Assembly: GCA_937902605.1 (NCBI GenBank)
Contig: CALFNC010000229.1
Coordinates: forward strand, 1 to 5,248
DNA length: 5,248 bases
Direction: 5' to 3'
From: an uncultured Acidobacteriota bacterium
Lineage (GTDB): Bacteria > Acidobacteriota > Thermoanaerobaculia > UBA5066
Positions 1-5,248 of this stretch are shown here, in pieces. Both the position numbers and the translations under genes were made by a program. The first letter of the stretch is position 1; every line of letters begins with the position of its first letter. The notes beneath the pieces are model-generated. The model was not told the DNA's origin and did no database searches. It saw only the letters and a program-made list of their open reading frames with translations.

Positions 1-674
1 ACAGTCATCGCGTGGCATCGCCAAGGGAGGGGAGCGAGGAGGCGCTCGAGCCAGCGGACGGCGGGGAACGGCGAGACGGACCAGGCGGCCAGACCGACGC
101 GGAAGCCGTCCCCGCGAAGGAAGTCGAGGTACTCGCCGGTCCTCCGGACGGCGATGTGCTGGGGAAACTGCTCGAGGAGGAAGTCGTGGGCCTTCATCCG
201 CTCGACGAAGTGGAGGCGGTCTGGCGTGTAGATTCCGAGCCGGCCTCTCGGCTTCAGGATCCGACGGCACTCGGCCAGCATCGCCCGGAGCGTCGCGTCG
301 TCGACGTGCTCCACCAGGTCGATCGCCGCCACGGCATCGACGGTCGTGTCGGTGATCGCCGAGAGGTCCGCCACGTCGGCCTCGAGCCAACGCACGTTTG
401 AGATCCCACGGCGGAGGCGCTCGGCCTCGGCCATCGCGATGGCTTCGGGCGCCGCGTCGACCCCCACGACCTCGCGGCAATGCCGGGAGAGGAGGAACGA
501 GACGTCGCCCCGGGCCGAACCGAGCTCGACCACGAGATCGGCCGGTCCCGGCGCCACGACGCGGAGGACGTCGCGATCCCGCTCGATGTATTTCCGTATT
601 GGGTTTCGGAACCAGTGGTGCGGGTGGAGCCCCGCGTAGTACGCCGCGTCATAGAGATCCCGCTCGAAGGTCAC
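1..674 (-). CDS. Class I SAM-dependent methyltransferase, partial (3' end beyond left edge)
   Basis: Reading the minus strand from the GTG at 674-672 gives 224 open codons that run off the left edge without a stop, so the C-terminus is missing. The fold is recognisable. SAM motif I is VVELGSARGD (residues 48-57), with Glu50, Gly52 and Gly56 in the E-x-G-x-x-x-G pattern. The acidic residue after strand 2 is Asp73 (VGVDAAP), and motif II-like LEAD ends at Asp100. Then come AIDLVEHVDD (117-126), the usual post-strand-4 region of Methyltransf_11/23 proteins, and RRILKPRGRLGIYTP (137-151). The C-terminal part (PQHIAVRRTGEYLDFL, 171-186) resembles small-molecule, lipid or polysaccharide methyltransferases, but the substrate cannot be told. 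An in-frame TAA lies three codons before the GTG, which makes 674 the first possible start. No Shine-Dalgarno is visible. The gene is divergent from trmFO and not obviously related to it. The family is secure, the specific function unknown. Confidence 0.9.
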   Translation of the reverse strand, partial: MTFERDLYDAAYYAGLHPHHWFRNPIRKYIERDRDVLRVVAPGPADLVVELGSARGDVSFLLSRHCREVVGVDAAPEAIAMAEAERLRRGISNVRWLEADVADLSAITDTTVDAVAAIDLVEHVDDATLRAMLAECRRILKPRGRLGIYTPDRLHFVERMKAHDFLLEQFPQHIAVRRTGEYLDFLRGDGFRVGLAAWSVSPFPAVRWLERLLAPLPWRCHAMT

Positions 675-680
675 CCGCCG

Positions 681-686
681 AGTTTA
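681..686 (-). promoter_or_regulatory. Putative -10 hexamer for the methyltransferase gene
   Basis: Minus-strand TAAACT ends exactly 6 nt before the GTG at 674. A sigma-70-type start site 7 nt downstream of the hexamer would therefore fall on the G of the start codon, giving a leaderless mRNA. No convincing -35 box is seen at spacings of 16-19 bp, where the sequence already lies in the first codons of trmFO. The same hexamer, spacing and start codon recur before hslV. This is inferred from sequence only. Confidence 0.4.
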
Positions 687-694
687 CGGGTCAC

Positions 695-700
695 TAGAAT
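695..700 (+). promoter_or_regulatory. Putative -10 hexamer for trmFO
   Basis: TAGAAT differs from TATAAT at one position. It ends 3 nt before the first ATG (704) and exactly 6 nt before the second, in-frame ATG (707). The predicted +1 would be the A of the second ATG, making trmFO leaderless from 707. The 12 bases ending here (GGTCACTAGAAT, 689-700) match 9 of 12 with the hslV upstream element (GGCCACTAAACT, 3068-3079). No recognisable -35 element is present, since that region falls within the methyltransferase start. Confidence 0.45.
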
Positions 701-703
701 CGG

Positions 704-2086
704 ATGATGGTGTCCAGGAACGTCCCTGTCACGGTGATCGGCGGCGGTCTCGCGGGCGTCGAGTGCGCCTGGCAGCTGGCGAGGCGGGGCCATCGGGTCC
801 GGCTCTTCGAGATGCGGCCGGTCCGGACCACCGACGCCCACTCCACCGACCGGCTCGCCGAGATGGTCTGCTCCAACTCCTTCCGCTCCGACAATCCGGC
901 GAACGCGGTAGGGCTGCTCAAACGGGAGATGGAGCAAGTCGGGTCGCTCGTCGTCTCGGAGGCCCGCCGGGCTGCGGTCCCGGCCGGCGACGCGCTGGCG
1001 GTCGACCGGACGCTCTTCGCGGACGGCGTCACCGCGCGGATTGCCGCCCGTTCGGAGATCGAGCTGGTCCGGGCGGAGGTGGAGACCTTGCCCGACGCGG
1101 GAGAGGGGTTTGTCGTCGTCGCGACTGGACCGCTCACCTCGCCGTCCCTGGCGGAGTCGCTCCGGCGGGCGCTGGGCGACGAATACCTCTACTTCTACGA
1201 CGCGGTCGCGCCGATCGTGGACGCCGCGTCGATCGACACCTCCCGCCTGTACGCCGCGAGCCGGTGGGGAAAGGGAGGTGGTGCGGACTATCTGAATATC
1301 CCGCTCACCCGGGCCGAATACGAGACGTTCGTGGCGGACCTCCTCTCGGGAGAGAAGGTGCCGCTCCACGACTTTGAGGACGCGGCGTACTTCGAGGGGT
1401 GCCTCCCGATCGAGGAGATGGCCGAGCGGGGGATCGACACGCTCCGGCACGGGCCGATGAAGCCATTTGGATTGCCCGACCCCCGGACGGGGCGCGAGCC
1501 CTACGCCGTCGTCCAGCTGCGGCAGGACGACCTGGCGAAGGACCACTTCAACATGGTCGGCTTCCAGACCAAGCTGCGGACAGGAGAGCAGCAAAGAATC
1601 CTCCGGACGCTCCAGGGCCTCGCCGATGCTCAGTTTGTCCGGTACGGCCTCCTTCACCGGAACACCTACATCAACGGCCCCGCGCACCTCGACCGGCTAC
1701 TCGCGTGGAAGAAGGACCCACGCATTTCCTTCGCCGGGCAGATCACGGGGGTGGAGGGGTATCTCGAATCGGCGGCGACGGGACTTCTGGTGGGGGTCAC
1801 CCTCGCCCAGCGGATCGAGGGACGAGAACCGGTCCCGGTCCCCTTCTCGACCGCGATCGGGGCGCTGACCCGCCATGTGTCGGAGCACTCCGAGCGGGAC
1901 TATTCCCCGATGAACGTGACGTTCGGCCTCTTCGACGAGGCCGATGTCCCGCCGATCCGCGACCGGGCAAGGCGGCGGGAGGAGATCTGCCGGCGCGCGC
2001 TCGCCGCAATTGCGGAGTGGAGCCGGCTTGCCCTCGGCGACCGGTATGAGAGCCGGGATTTGGACGCGGATGGGACGGGAGGCTAG
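704..2086 (+). CDS. trmFO: Methylenetetrahydrofolate--tRNA-(uracil-5-)-methyltransferase TrmFO
   Basis: This cytosolic FAD-dependent enzyme makes 5-methyluridine at position 54 of the tRNA T-loop, taking the carbon from methylenetetrahydrofolate and reducing power from NAD(P)H. The 460-residue product opens with a Rossmann FAD motif, VTVIGGGLAG (9-18, G-x-G-x-x-G). It has the family signature EMVCSNSFRSDNPANAVG (53-70), whose Cys56 corresponds to Bacillus TrmFO Cys53. The second redox or catalytic cysteine is Cys233 in YFEGCLPIEEM, matching Cys226. The C-terminal FAD-contact block FAGQITGVEGYLESAATG (346-363) and YSPMNVTFGLF are intact. Length is slightly above the usual 435-445 because of a charged tail. 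Two ATGs stand in tandem (704 and 707). Neither has a Shine-Dalgarno, and 707 fits a leaderless start better. topA, its upstream partner in Bacillus, is replaced here by a divergent methyltransferase gene. xerC follows after 4 bp. Confidence 0.97.
   Translation: MMVSRNVPVTVIGGGLAGVECAWQLARRGHRVRLFEMRPVRTTDAHSTDRLAEMVCSNSFRSDNPANAVGLLKREMEQVGSLVVSEARRAAVPAGDALAVDRTLFADGVTARIAARSEIELVRAEVETLPDAGEGFVVVATGPLTSPSLAESLRRALGDEYLYFYDAVAPIVDAASIDTSRLYAASRWGKGGGADYLNIPLTRAEYETFVADLLSGEKVPLHDFEDAAYFEGCLPIEEMAERGIDTLRHGPMKPFGLPDPRTGREPYAVVQLRQDDLAKDHFNMVGFQTKLRTGEQQRILRTLQGLADAQFVRYGLLHRNTYINGPAHLDRLLAWKKDPRISFAGQITGVEGYLESAATGLLVGVTLAQRIEGREPVPVPFSTAIGALTRHVSEHSERDYSPMNVTFGLFDEADVPPIRDRARRREEICRRALAAIAEWSRLALGDRYESRDLDADGTGG
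2077..2082 (+). promoter_or_regulatory. Shine-Dalgarno that sets the xerC start
   Basis: GGGAGG lies inside the last codons of trmFO, 8 nt before the GTG at 2091. It supports 2091 over the other in-frame candidates: ATG 2070 (no Shine-Dalgarno noted, 17-bp overlap with trmFO) and ATG 2109 (which would cut into the N-terminal SAM-like domain). Its position within trmFO suggests xerC is translated from a trmFO-xerC message. Confidence 0.75.
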
Positions 2087-2090
2087 CGGA

Positions 2091-3017
2091 GTGCTCGTCG
2101 ACGACCTCATGGCGTTCGACCGAAATCTCCGCGATGAACGGGGCGTCTCCCCGCACACACGCCGTTCCTACCTCCACGATCTCAGCCGGTTTATCGACTT
2201 CCTTTCGGGGACCTTCCTCTCGAAGGAGGTCGGCTCGATCGCTGCCGGCGAGGTGGACGCGCTCGCAATCCGGTCGTTCCTCGCCCACTTGCGGAAGGAG
2301 GGGCTCGCGAAGAGCTCGATCGGCCGGCACCTCTCCGCGCTTCGGACCTTTTTCACCTTCCTGATGCGGGAAGGGCGCGCCGAGGCGAACCCGGCTCGCG
2401 CCGTCACGAGTCCTCGCCCGGACGCCACGCTCCCGAGGACCCTCTCGGTGGAGGAAGCGAGCGCGGTTGTGGAGGCGCCCGACCCCGACGCGGCCCTGGG
2501 AGTCCGGGACCGTGCGCTTCTGGAGCTCCTCTACGCTACCGGCCTTCGCGTTTCGGAGCTCGTCGGACTCGACGTCGCCGACGTCGATGTCGTCTCGAGA
2601 CAGCTGCGGACGATCGGAAAAGGGCGAAAGGAACGCGTCGTCCCATTCGGCCAGAAGGCGGCAGCGGCGATCCGAACGTACCTTCCCGTCCGGGACACGC
2701 TCCGGCCGGTCGTAGGAGCCCGTGACCGCGAGCCGCTCTTCGTAAACTCACGGGGAGCCCGTCTGACCGACCGGAGCGTCCGGAGGATCCTCGACCGGGC
2801 ACTCTTCTCCGCCGAGGTGGAGCGCCACGCCTCGCCGCACGCGCTCCGCCACTCGTTCGCCACGCACCTGCTCGCGGCCGGCGCCGACCTCCGGACGATC
2901 CAGGAGCTGCTCGGCCACGCGTCGTTGTCGACCACGCAGAAGTACACGCATCTCGACGTCGAGCGCCTCATCGAGGTCTACCGGAAGAGTCACCCGAAAG
3001 CGAAACCCTCGGAGTGA
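2091..3017 (+). CDS. xerC: Tyrosine recombinase XerC
   Basis: This is a site-specific tyrosine recombinase. By family it acts with XerD at the dif site to resolve chromosome dimers. From the GTG at 2091 the product is 308 residues, the normal Xer length. The N-terminal SAM-like core-binding domain spans about residues 1-90 (LMAFDRNLRDERGVSPHTRR; IGRHLSALRTFFTFL). The catalytic domain follows at about 115-300 with the full active set: Arg153 (ATGLRVSEL), Lys177 (GKGRKERVVPF), His250 and Arg253 (HALRHSFATHLL), His276 (LLGHASLSTTQKYTH) and nucleophile Tyr285. The neighbourhood trmFO-xerC-hslVU matches the Bacillus codV locus, which favours XerC over XerD or a phage integrase. An open frame extends upstream to 1944 inside trmFO, but the Shine-Dalgarno and family length argue against using it. 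No terminator is visible after the stop. XerD sits elsewhere, if present. Confidence 0.95.
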   Translation: MLVDDLMAFDRNLRDERGVSPHTRRSYLHDLSRFIDFLSGTFLSKEVGSIAAGEVDALAIRSFLAHLRKEGLAKSSIGRHLSALRTFFTFLMREGRAEANPARAVTSPRPDATLPRTLSVEEASAVVEAPDPDAALGVRDRALLELLYATGLRVSELVGLDVADVDVVSRQLRTIGKGRKERVVPFGQKAAAAIRTYLPVRDTLRPVVGARDREPLFVNSRGARLTDRSVRRILDRALFSAEVERHASPHALRHSFATHLLAAGADLRTIQELLGHASLSTTQKYTHLDVERLIEVYRKSHPKAKPSE

Positions 3018-3050
3018 CGACCGGCCGACCCTACCGATTCCCGGCACAAT

Positions 3051-3079
3051 TCGAAATCCCTGTTACAGGCCACTAAACT
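3051..3079 (+). promoter_or_regulatory. Putative hslVU promoter
   Basis: In the 68-bp gap between xerC and hslV, TAAACT (3074-3079) ends 6 nt before the hslV GTG at 3086, so the expected +1 is the first base of the start codon. A weak -35 candidate, TCGAAA (3051-3056, 4 of 6 to TTGACA), lies 17 bp upstream. The 12 bases 3068-3079 resemble the element before trmFO. There is no Shine-Dalgarno between this hexamer and the GTG. The promoter call is inference. Confidence 0.45.
3059..3069. repeat. Perfect 11-bp palindrome in the hslV promoter spacer
   Basis: CCTGT-T-ACAGG is a perfect inverted repeat of 5-bp arms around one base. It sits between the putative -35 and -10 elements, at about -27 to -17 from the predicted start site, where a bound protein would block RNA polymerase. 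It does not match the CIRCE heat-shock element or the classical LexA boxes. The arms are short enough for chance to be possible. A one-base loop makes an RNA hairpin or terminator unlikely. Confidence 0.3.
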
Positions 3080-3085
3080 CCCTGC

Positions 3086-3628
3086 GTGAGCCAATATGAC
3101 TTTCGGCATACCACGATCCTCTCCGTCCGGCGGGACGACGTCGTCGCCCTGGGGGGCGATGGTCAGGTGACGCTCGGAACCACGGTCTTGAAGCACGGGG
3201 CGTCGAAGATCCGGCGGCTCCTCGATGGCAAGGTCCTGGCCGGCTTCGCGGGATCCACCGCCGATGCGATGACCCTCTTCACCCGTTTCGAACGGAAGCT
3301 GGAAGAGTTTCACGGACAGCTCGAGCGGGCGGCAGTCGAGCTGGCCACCGACTGGAGGACCGAGAAGACCCTCCGGTCCCTCGAGGCGCTCCTCGTCGTG
3401 GCCGACCGGGACCACTCGCTCCTCCTCTCGGGGACGGGGGACGTCATCGCGCCGGACGACGGGATTCTGGCGGTCGGCTCCGGAGGCCCTTATGCGATGG
3501 CGGCCGCCCGGGCGCTTCTTCATCACACGGCGCTCCCGGCCGACGCGATCGTCCGCGAGGCGCTGAAGATCGCTGCCGGAATCGACATCTACACCAACGA
3601 TTCGATCCGGGTGGAGACCCTGTCATGA
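3086..3628 (+). CDS. hslV: ATP-dependent protease peptidase subunit HslV (ClpQ)
   Basis: HslV is an N-terminal-nucleophile threonine peptidase. By family, two hexameric rings form a proteolytic chamber capped by HslU. The 180-residue product has the signature [19 protein letters not shown] from Thr9, which should be the catalytic residue once the leader MSQYDFRH (1-8) is removed. Lys36 (VLKHG) is the conserved active-site lysine. [44 protein letters not shown] and the C-terminal IYTND block are all as in the family. The E. coli-type Cys in the GDICIYTN segment is Asp here (GIDIYTN). The GTG at 3086 is effectively the only start: an in-frame TAA stands three codons before it, no other start codon lies before Thr9, and the nearby ATG at 3096 is out of frame. 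No Shine-Dalgarno is seen. Its stop overlaps the hslU start by 4 bp. Confidence 0.97.
   Translation: MSQYDFRHTTILSVRRDDVVALGGDGQVTLGTTVLKHGASKIRRLLDGKVLAGFAGSTADAMTLFTRFERKLEEFHGQLERAAVELATDWRTEKTLRSLEALLVVADRDHSLLLSGTGDVIAPDDGILAVGSGGPYAMAAARALLHHTALPADAIVREALKIAAGIDIYTNDSIRVETLS
3610..3616 (+). promoter_or_regulatory. Shine-Dalgarno for hslU
   Basis: GGTGGAG within the last codons of hslV ends 8 nt before the hslU ATG at 3625. Together with the ATGA stop-start overlap, it supports translationally coupled synthesis of the two subunits. Confidence 0.55.
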
Positions 3629-5004
3629 GCGTCGCAACCTCCCTTCCCGCGGGGCCGCGGGAGCACCGCTTGGCGGACCTCTCGCCGCGGAAGATCGTCG
3701 CCGAGCTGGACCGACACGTCGTCGGGCAGGGTCGAGCGAAGCGGGCCGTCGCCATCGCGCTCCGCGACCGCTGGCGGCGGCAGCGCCTCCCCCGGGAGCT
3801 GGCCCGTGAGATCACCCCGAAAAACATCCTGATGATCGGCCCGACCGGCGTCGGCAAGACCGAGATCGCGCGCCGGCTGGCGCGTCTCACCGACGCCCCG
3901 TTCATCAAGGTGGAGGCTTCGAAGTTCACCGAGGTCGGCTACGTCGGGCGGGACGTCGACTCGATCGCCCGGGACCTGGTCGAAGCCGCGATCCGGCTCG
4001 TCAAGGAAGAGCGGCGCGCCCGCGTGATGGACCGGGCTGCGACAGCGGCCGAGGAGAAGCTCGTCGACCTCCTGTTGAAGGCGACTGCCCTCGACCCGGT
4101 CACCGGAACGGCTGGCGTCGCGGAGGGGCGTGACCGAATCCGGCGGGACCTTCGGGAGGGACGCTACGAGACGCGGGAGGTCGAGCTCGAGATCACCGAC
4201 GACCGGACGCCGCAGATCTCGGTGATGACGCCGCAGGGGGTCGAGGAGATGGGAATCGACCTCCCCGGAATGCTCCCGGGCCTCTTTGGTGGCCCGAAAA
4301 AGAAGAAGGCCAAGCTCCCGGTCTCCGACGCGCGGCCGCTCCTCCTCGAGGCGGAGGCGGACGCGCTGACCAACGAGGCGACCGTCCCGCAGGAGGCCAT
4401 CCGGCGCGTGGAGGAGACGGGCATCGTCTTCCTCGACGAGATCGACAAGATCGCCGGGCGGGAGGGCTCCCGCGGCGGACCGGACGTCTCTCGCGAGGGA
4501 GTCCAGCGCGACCTTCTGCCGCTCGTCGAGGGGACGACCGTGAAGACGAAGCATGGCCTGGTCCGGACCGATCACGTGCTCTTCGTGGCGGCCGGGGCGT
4601 TTCACGTCGCCCGGCCCTCGGACCTGATCCCGGAGCTTCAGGGGCGGTTCCCGATCCGTGTGGAGCTGGACGCGCTCAGCGAGGACGATTTGGTGAGGAT
4701 CCTGACCGAGCCGGAGCATGCACTTCCGAAGCAGGCCGCCTCGCTCCTGTCAGCGGACGGGATCGACGTGGTTTTCGAACGGGAGGGACTGTCGGCCATC
4801 GCGGCCGCGGCGGCGGAGCTGAACCGGAACCTCGAGAACATCGGCGCCCGCCGGCTTCACACAATCCTCGAGAAGGTCCTCGAGGAGGTTTCGTTCGCCG
4901 GACCGGACGCTGCTGGGGCGCGGGTCGTCATCGATGCGGCGTATGTCGGGCGCGCCCTGTCGGACCTCGTGAAGAACCGCGACCTCTCGCGCTTCGTCCT
5001 GTGA
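3625..5004 (+). CDS. hslU: ATP-dependent protease ATPase subunit HslU (ClpY)
   Basis: HslU is the AAA+ unfoldase that recognises, unfolds and threads substrates into HslV. The 459-residue product starts with the family N-terminus [17 protein letters not shown] (19-35). Walker A is GPTGVGKT (72-79). The pore loop GYVG (105-108) carries the substrate-gripping aromatic Tyr106. The inserted I-domain spans roughly 110-240, with a lysine-rich turn, GPKKKKAK (223-230). Walker B is IVFLDEID (267-274, Asp271 and Glu272). [12 protein letters not shown] contains the likely arginine finger Arg341, and [15 protein letters not shown] (408-422) carries the sensor-2 arginine. The C-terminus DLSRFVL matches the conserved tail that docks into HslV and activates it. 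Length is within the usual 440-465. No truncation or frameshift is seen. The ATG at 3625 overlaps the hslV stop, and the stop at 5002-5004 overlaps the next gene's GTG. Confidence 0.98.
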   Translation: MSVATSLPAGPREHRLADLSPRKIVAELDRHVVGQGRAKRAVAIALRDRWRRQRLPRELAREITPKNILMIGPTGVGKTEIARRLARLTDAPFIKVEASKFTEVGYVGRDVDSIARDLVEAAIRLVKEERRARVMDRAATAAEEKLVDLLLKATALDPVTGTAGVAEGRDRIRRDLREGRYETREVELEITDDRTPQISVMTPQGVEEMGIDLPGMLPGLFGGPKKKKAKLPVSDARPLLLEAEADALTNEATVPQEAIRRVEETGIVFLDEIDKIAGREGSRGGPDVSREGVQRDLLPLVEGTTVKTKHGLVRTDHVLFVAAGAFHVARPSDLIPELQGRFPIRVELDALSEDDLVRILTEPEHALPKQAASLLSADGIDVVFEREGLSAIAAAAAELNRNLENIGARRLHTILEKVLEEVSFAGPDAAGARVVIDAAYVGRALSDLVKNRDLSRFVL

Positions 5005-5248
5005 GCCGTCGCGGCACCTTCCTGGTCCTGTGGGTGGCGGCCTTGACCGGGGCAGCCGGCTGCGGCCGGAAGCTTCCGCCCGAAGCGCCGCTGCAGGTCC
5101 TTCCCGCGAAGGTCGAGCCGGTCCGCCTCTCCCAGGAAGGGTCCGACGCCGTCCTCCGCTTTCCGTACCCGTCGAGGACATCGATCGGAACTGAGCTCGA
5201 GGGCCTGACGAAGGTGACGGTCTACCGTGAGCTGCTCCCGGCGCCCCA
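5001..5248 (+). CDS. Predicted lipoprotein with FN3-like region, partial (3' end beyond right edge)
   Basis: The GTG at 5001 overlaps the hslU stop (GTGA), and 82 complete codons remain open to the right edge. The N-terminus looks like a lipoprotein signal: SRR (2-4), hydrophobic TFLVLWVAALTGAAG (6-20) and then Cys21. AAGC is a slightly atypical lipobox because position -3 is Ala rather than Leu or Val. After the cysteine comes GRKLPPEAP, similar to the CGxKGPP start of LptM/YifL-type and FN3-containing lipoproteins. Then VLPAKVEPVRLSQEGSDAVL and LTKVTVYRELL have the spacing of the first strands of a fibronectin type III-like domain. The function is unknown; it is expected at a membrane surface after lipidation. 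There is no Shine-Dalgarno, so translation probably depends on coupling to hslU. No other start would keep the signal peptide. The lipoprotein call is fairly safe, the FN3 assignment tentative. Confidence 0.75.
   Translation, partial: MSRRGTFLVLWVAALTGAAGCGRKLPPEAPLQVLPAKVEPVRLSQEGSDAVLRFPYPSRTSIGTELEGLTKVTVYRELLPAP

Noticed and set aside
12..401. Plus-strand open frame of 129 codons at the left edge
   Set aside because: It is the reverse complement of the methyltransferase, whose motifs I, II and post-I are intact on the minus strand.
254..652. Minus-strand 132-codon open frame starting with ATG
   Set aside because: It is in a different frame from the methyltransferase and encodes Ser/Arg/Trp-rich sequence without motifs. 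The true frame starts at the GTG at 674.
671..1687. Long minus-strand open frame (338 codons) opposite trmFO
   Set aside because: It is an antisense shadow. trmFO is unmistakable on the plus strand, the antisense product resembles no family I recognise, and GC-rich codon use keeps antisense frames free of stops.
1944..2090. N-terminal extension of XerC into trmFO (up to 49 extra residues)
   Set aside because: The extension overlaps trmFO by 143 bp, lacks Xer similarity and would exceed the family length. GGGAGG at 2077-2082 places the start at GTG 2091.
2091..3017. Phage or island integrase with nearby attachment sites
   Set aside because: The length and motif set fit XerC, the context is the conserved trmFO-hslVU block, no tRNA gene or direct repeats flank it, and base composition matches its neighbours.
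3018..3050. Intrinsic terminator after xerC
   Set aside because: There is no GC-rich hairpin followed by a T-run. Read-through from xerC into hslV remains possible.
3018..3085. dif-like Xer recombination site next to xerC
   Set aside because: No pair of 11-bp arms around a 6-bp centre resembling dif could be found in the gap. The only palindrome there is CCTGT-T-ACAGG, which is too short and has the wrong spacing.
3589..4719. Long minus-strand open frame (376 codons) opposite hslU
   Set aside because: hslU has every AAA+ motif in the plus frame. The antisense product is Arg/Asp/Leu-rich low-information sequence typical of a mirror frame.

Overview
This is a GC-rich (roughly two-thirds G+C), densely coding bacterial chromosome segment. 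It carries the conserved block trmFO – xerC – hslV – hslU, flanked by a divergent, partial methyltransferase gene on the left and a partial lipoprotein gene on the right. trmFO (the folate-dependent tRNA methyltransferase, used instead of E. coli-type TrmA), the high GC and an FN3-like lipoprotein of the Cys-Gly-(Arg/Lys)-Lys-x-Pro-Pro type together suggest an Acidobacteriota-like or deltaproteobacterial/Myxococcota-like lineage. That placement is inference and is weak. The same gene order is known in Bacillus subtilis (topA-trmFO-codV/xerC-clpQ/hslV-clpY/hslU-codY), but topA and codY are not beside the block here.

Layout: 1-674 (minus) is a class I SAM-dependent methyltransferase that runs off the left edge. 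Only 29 bp separate its GTG from the ATG of trmFO (704-2086, plus). xerC starts 4 bp after trmFO (2091-3017) with a good Shine-Dalgarno. A 68-bp gap (3018-3085) holds a putative promoter and a small palindrome. hslV (3086-3628) overlaps hslU (3625-5004) by an ATGA, and hslU overlaps the lipoprotein gene (5001 to the right edge) by a GTGA, so the last three genes are probably cotranscribed and translationally coupled. No gap exceeds 300 bases, and I saw no RNA gene, mobile element, CRISPR array or clear terminator.

Functions: TrmFO makes m5U54 in tRNA. XerC is a tyrosine recombinase for chromosome dimer resolution. HslV and HslU form a two-tier ATP-dependent protease. All catalytic motifs checked are intact, so the block looks functional.

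This is mostly ordinary core genome, and I found no new multi-gene system. The most interesting signal is at the starts. The three genes that begin a transcript or sit behind a gap (methyltransferase, trmFO, hslV) lack a Shine-Dalgarno, and each has a TANNNT hexamer ending exactly 6 nt before a start codon. This is the geometry expected of leaderless mRNAs. The internal genes xerC and hslU instead have Shine-Dalgarno sequences and no such hexamer.
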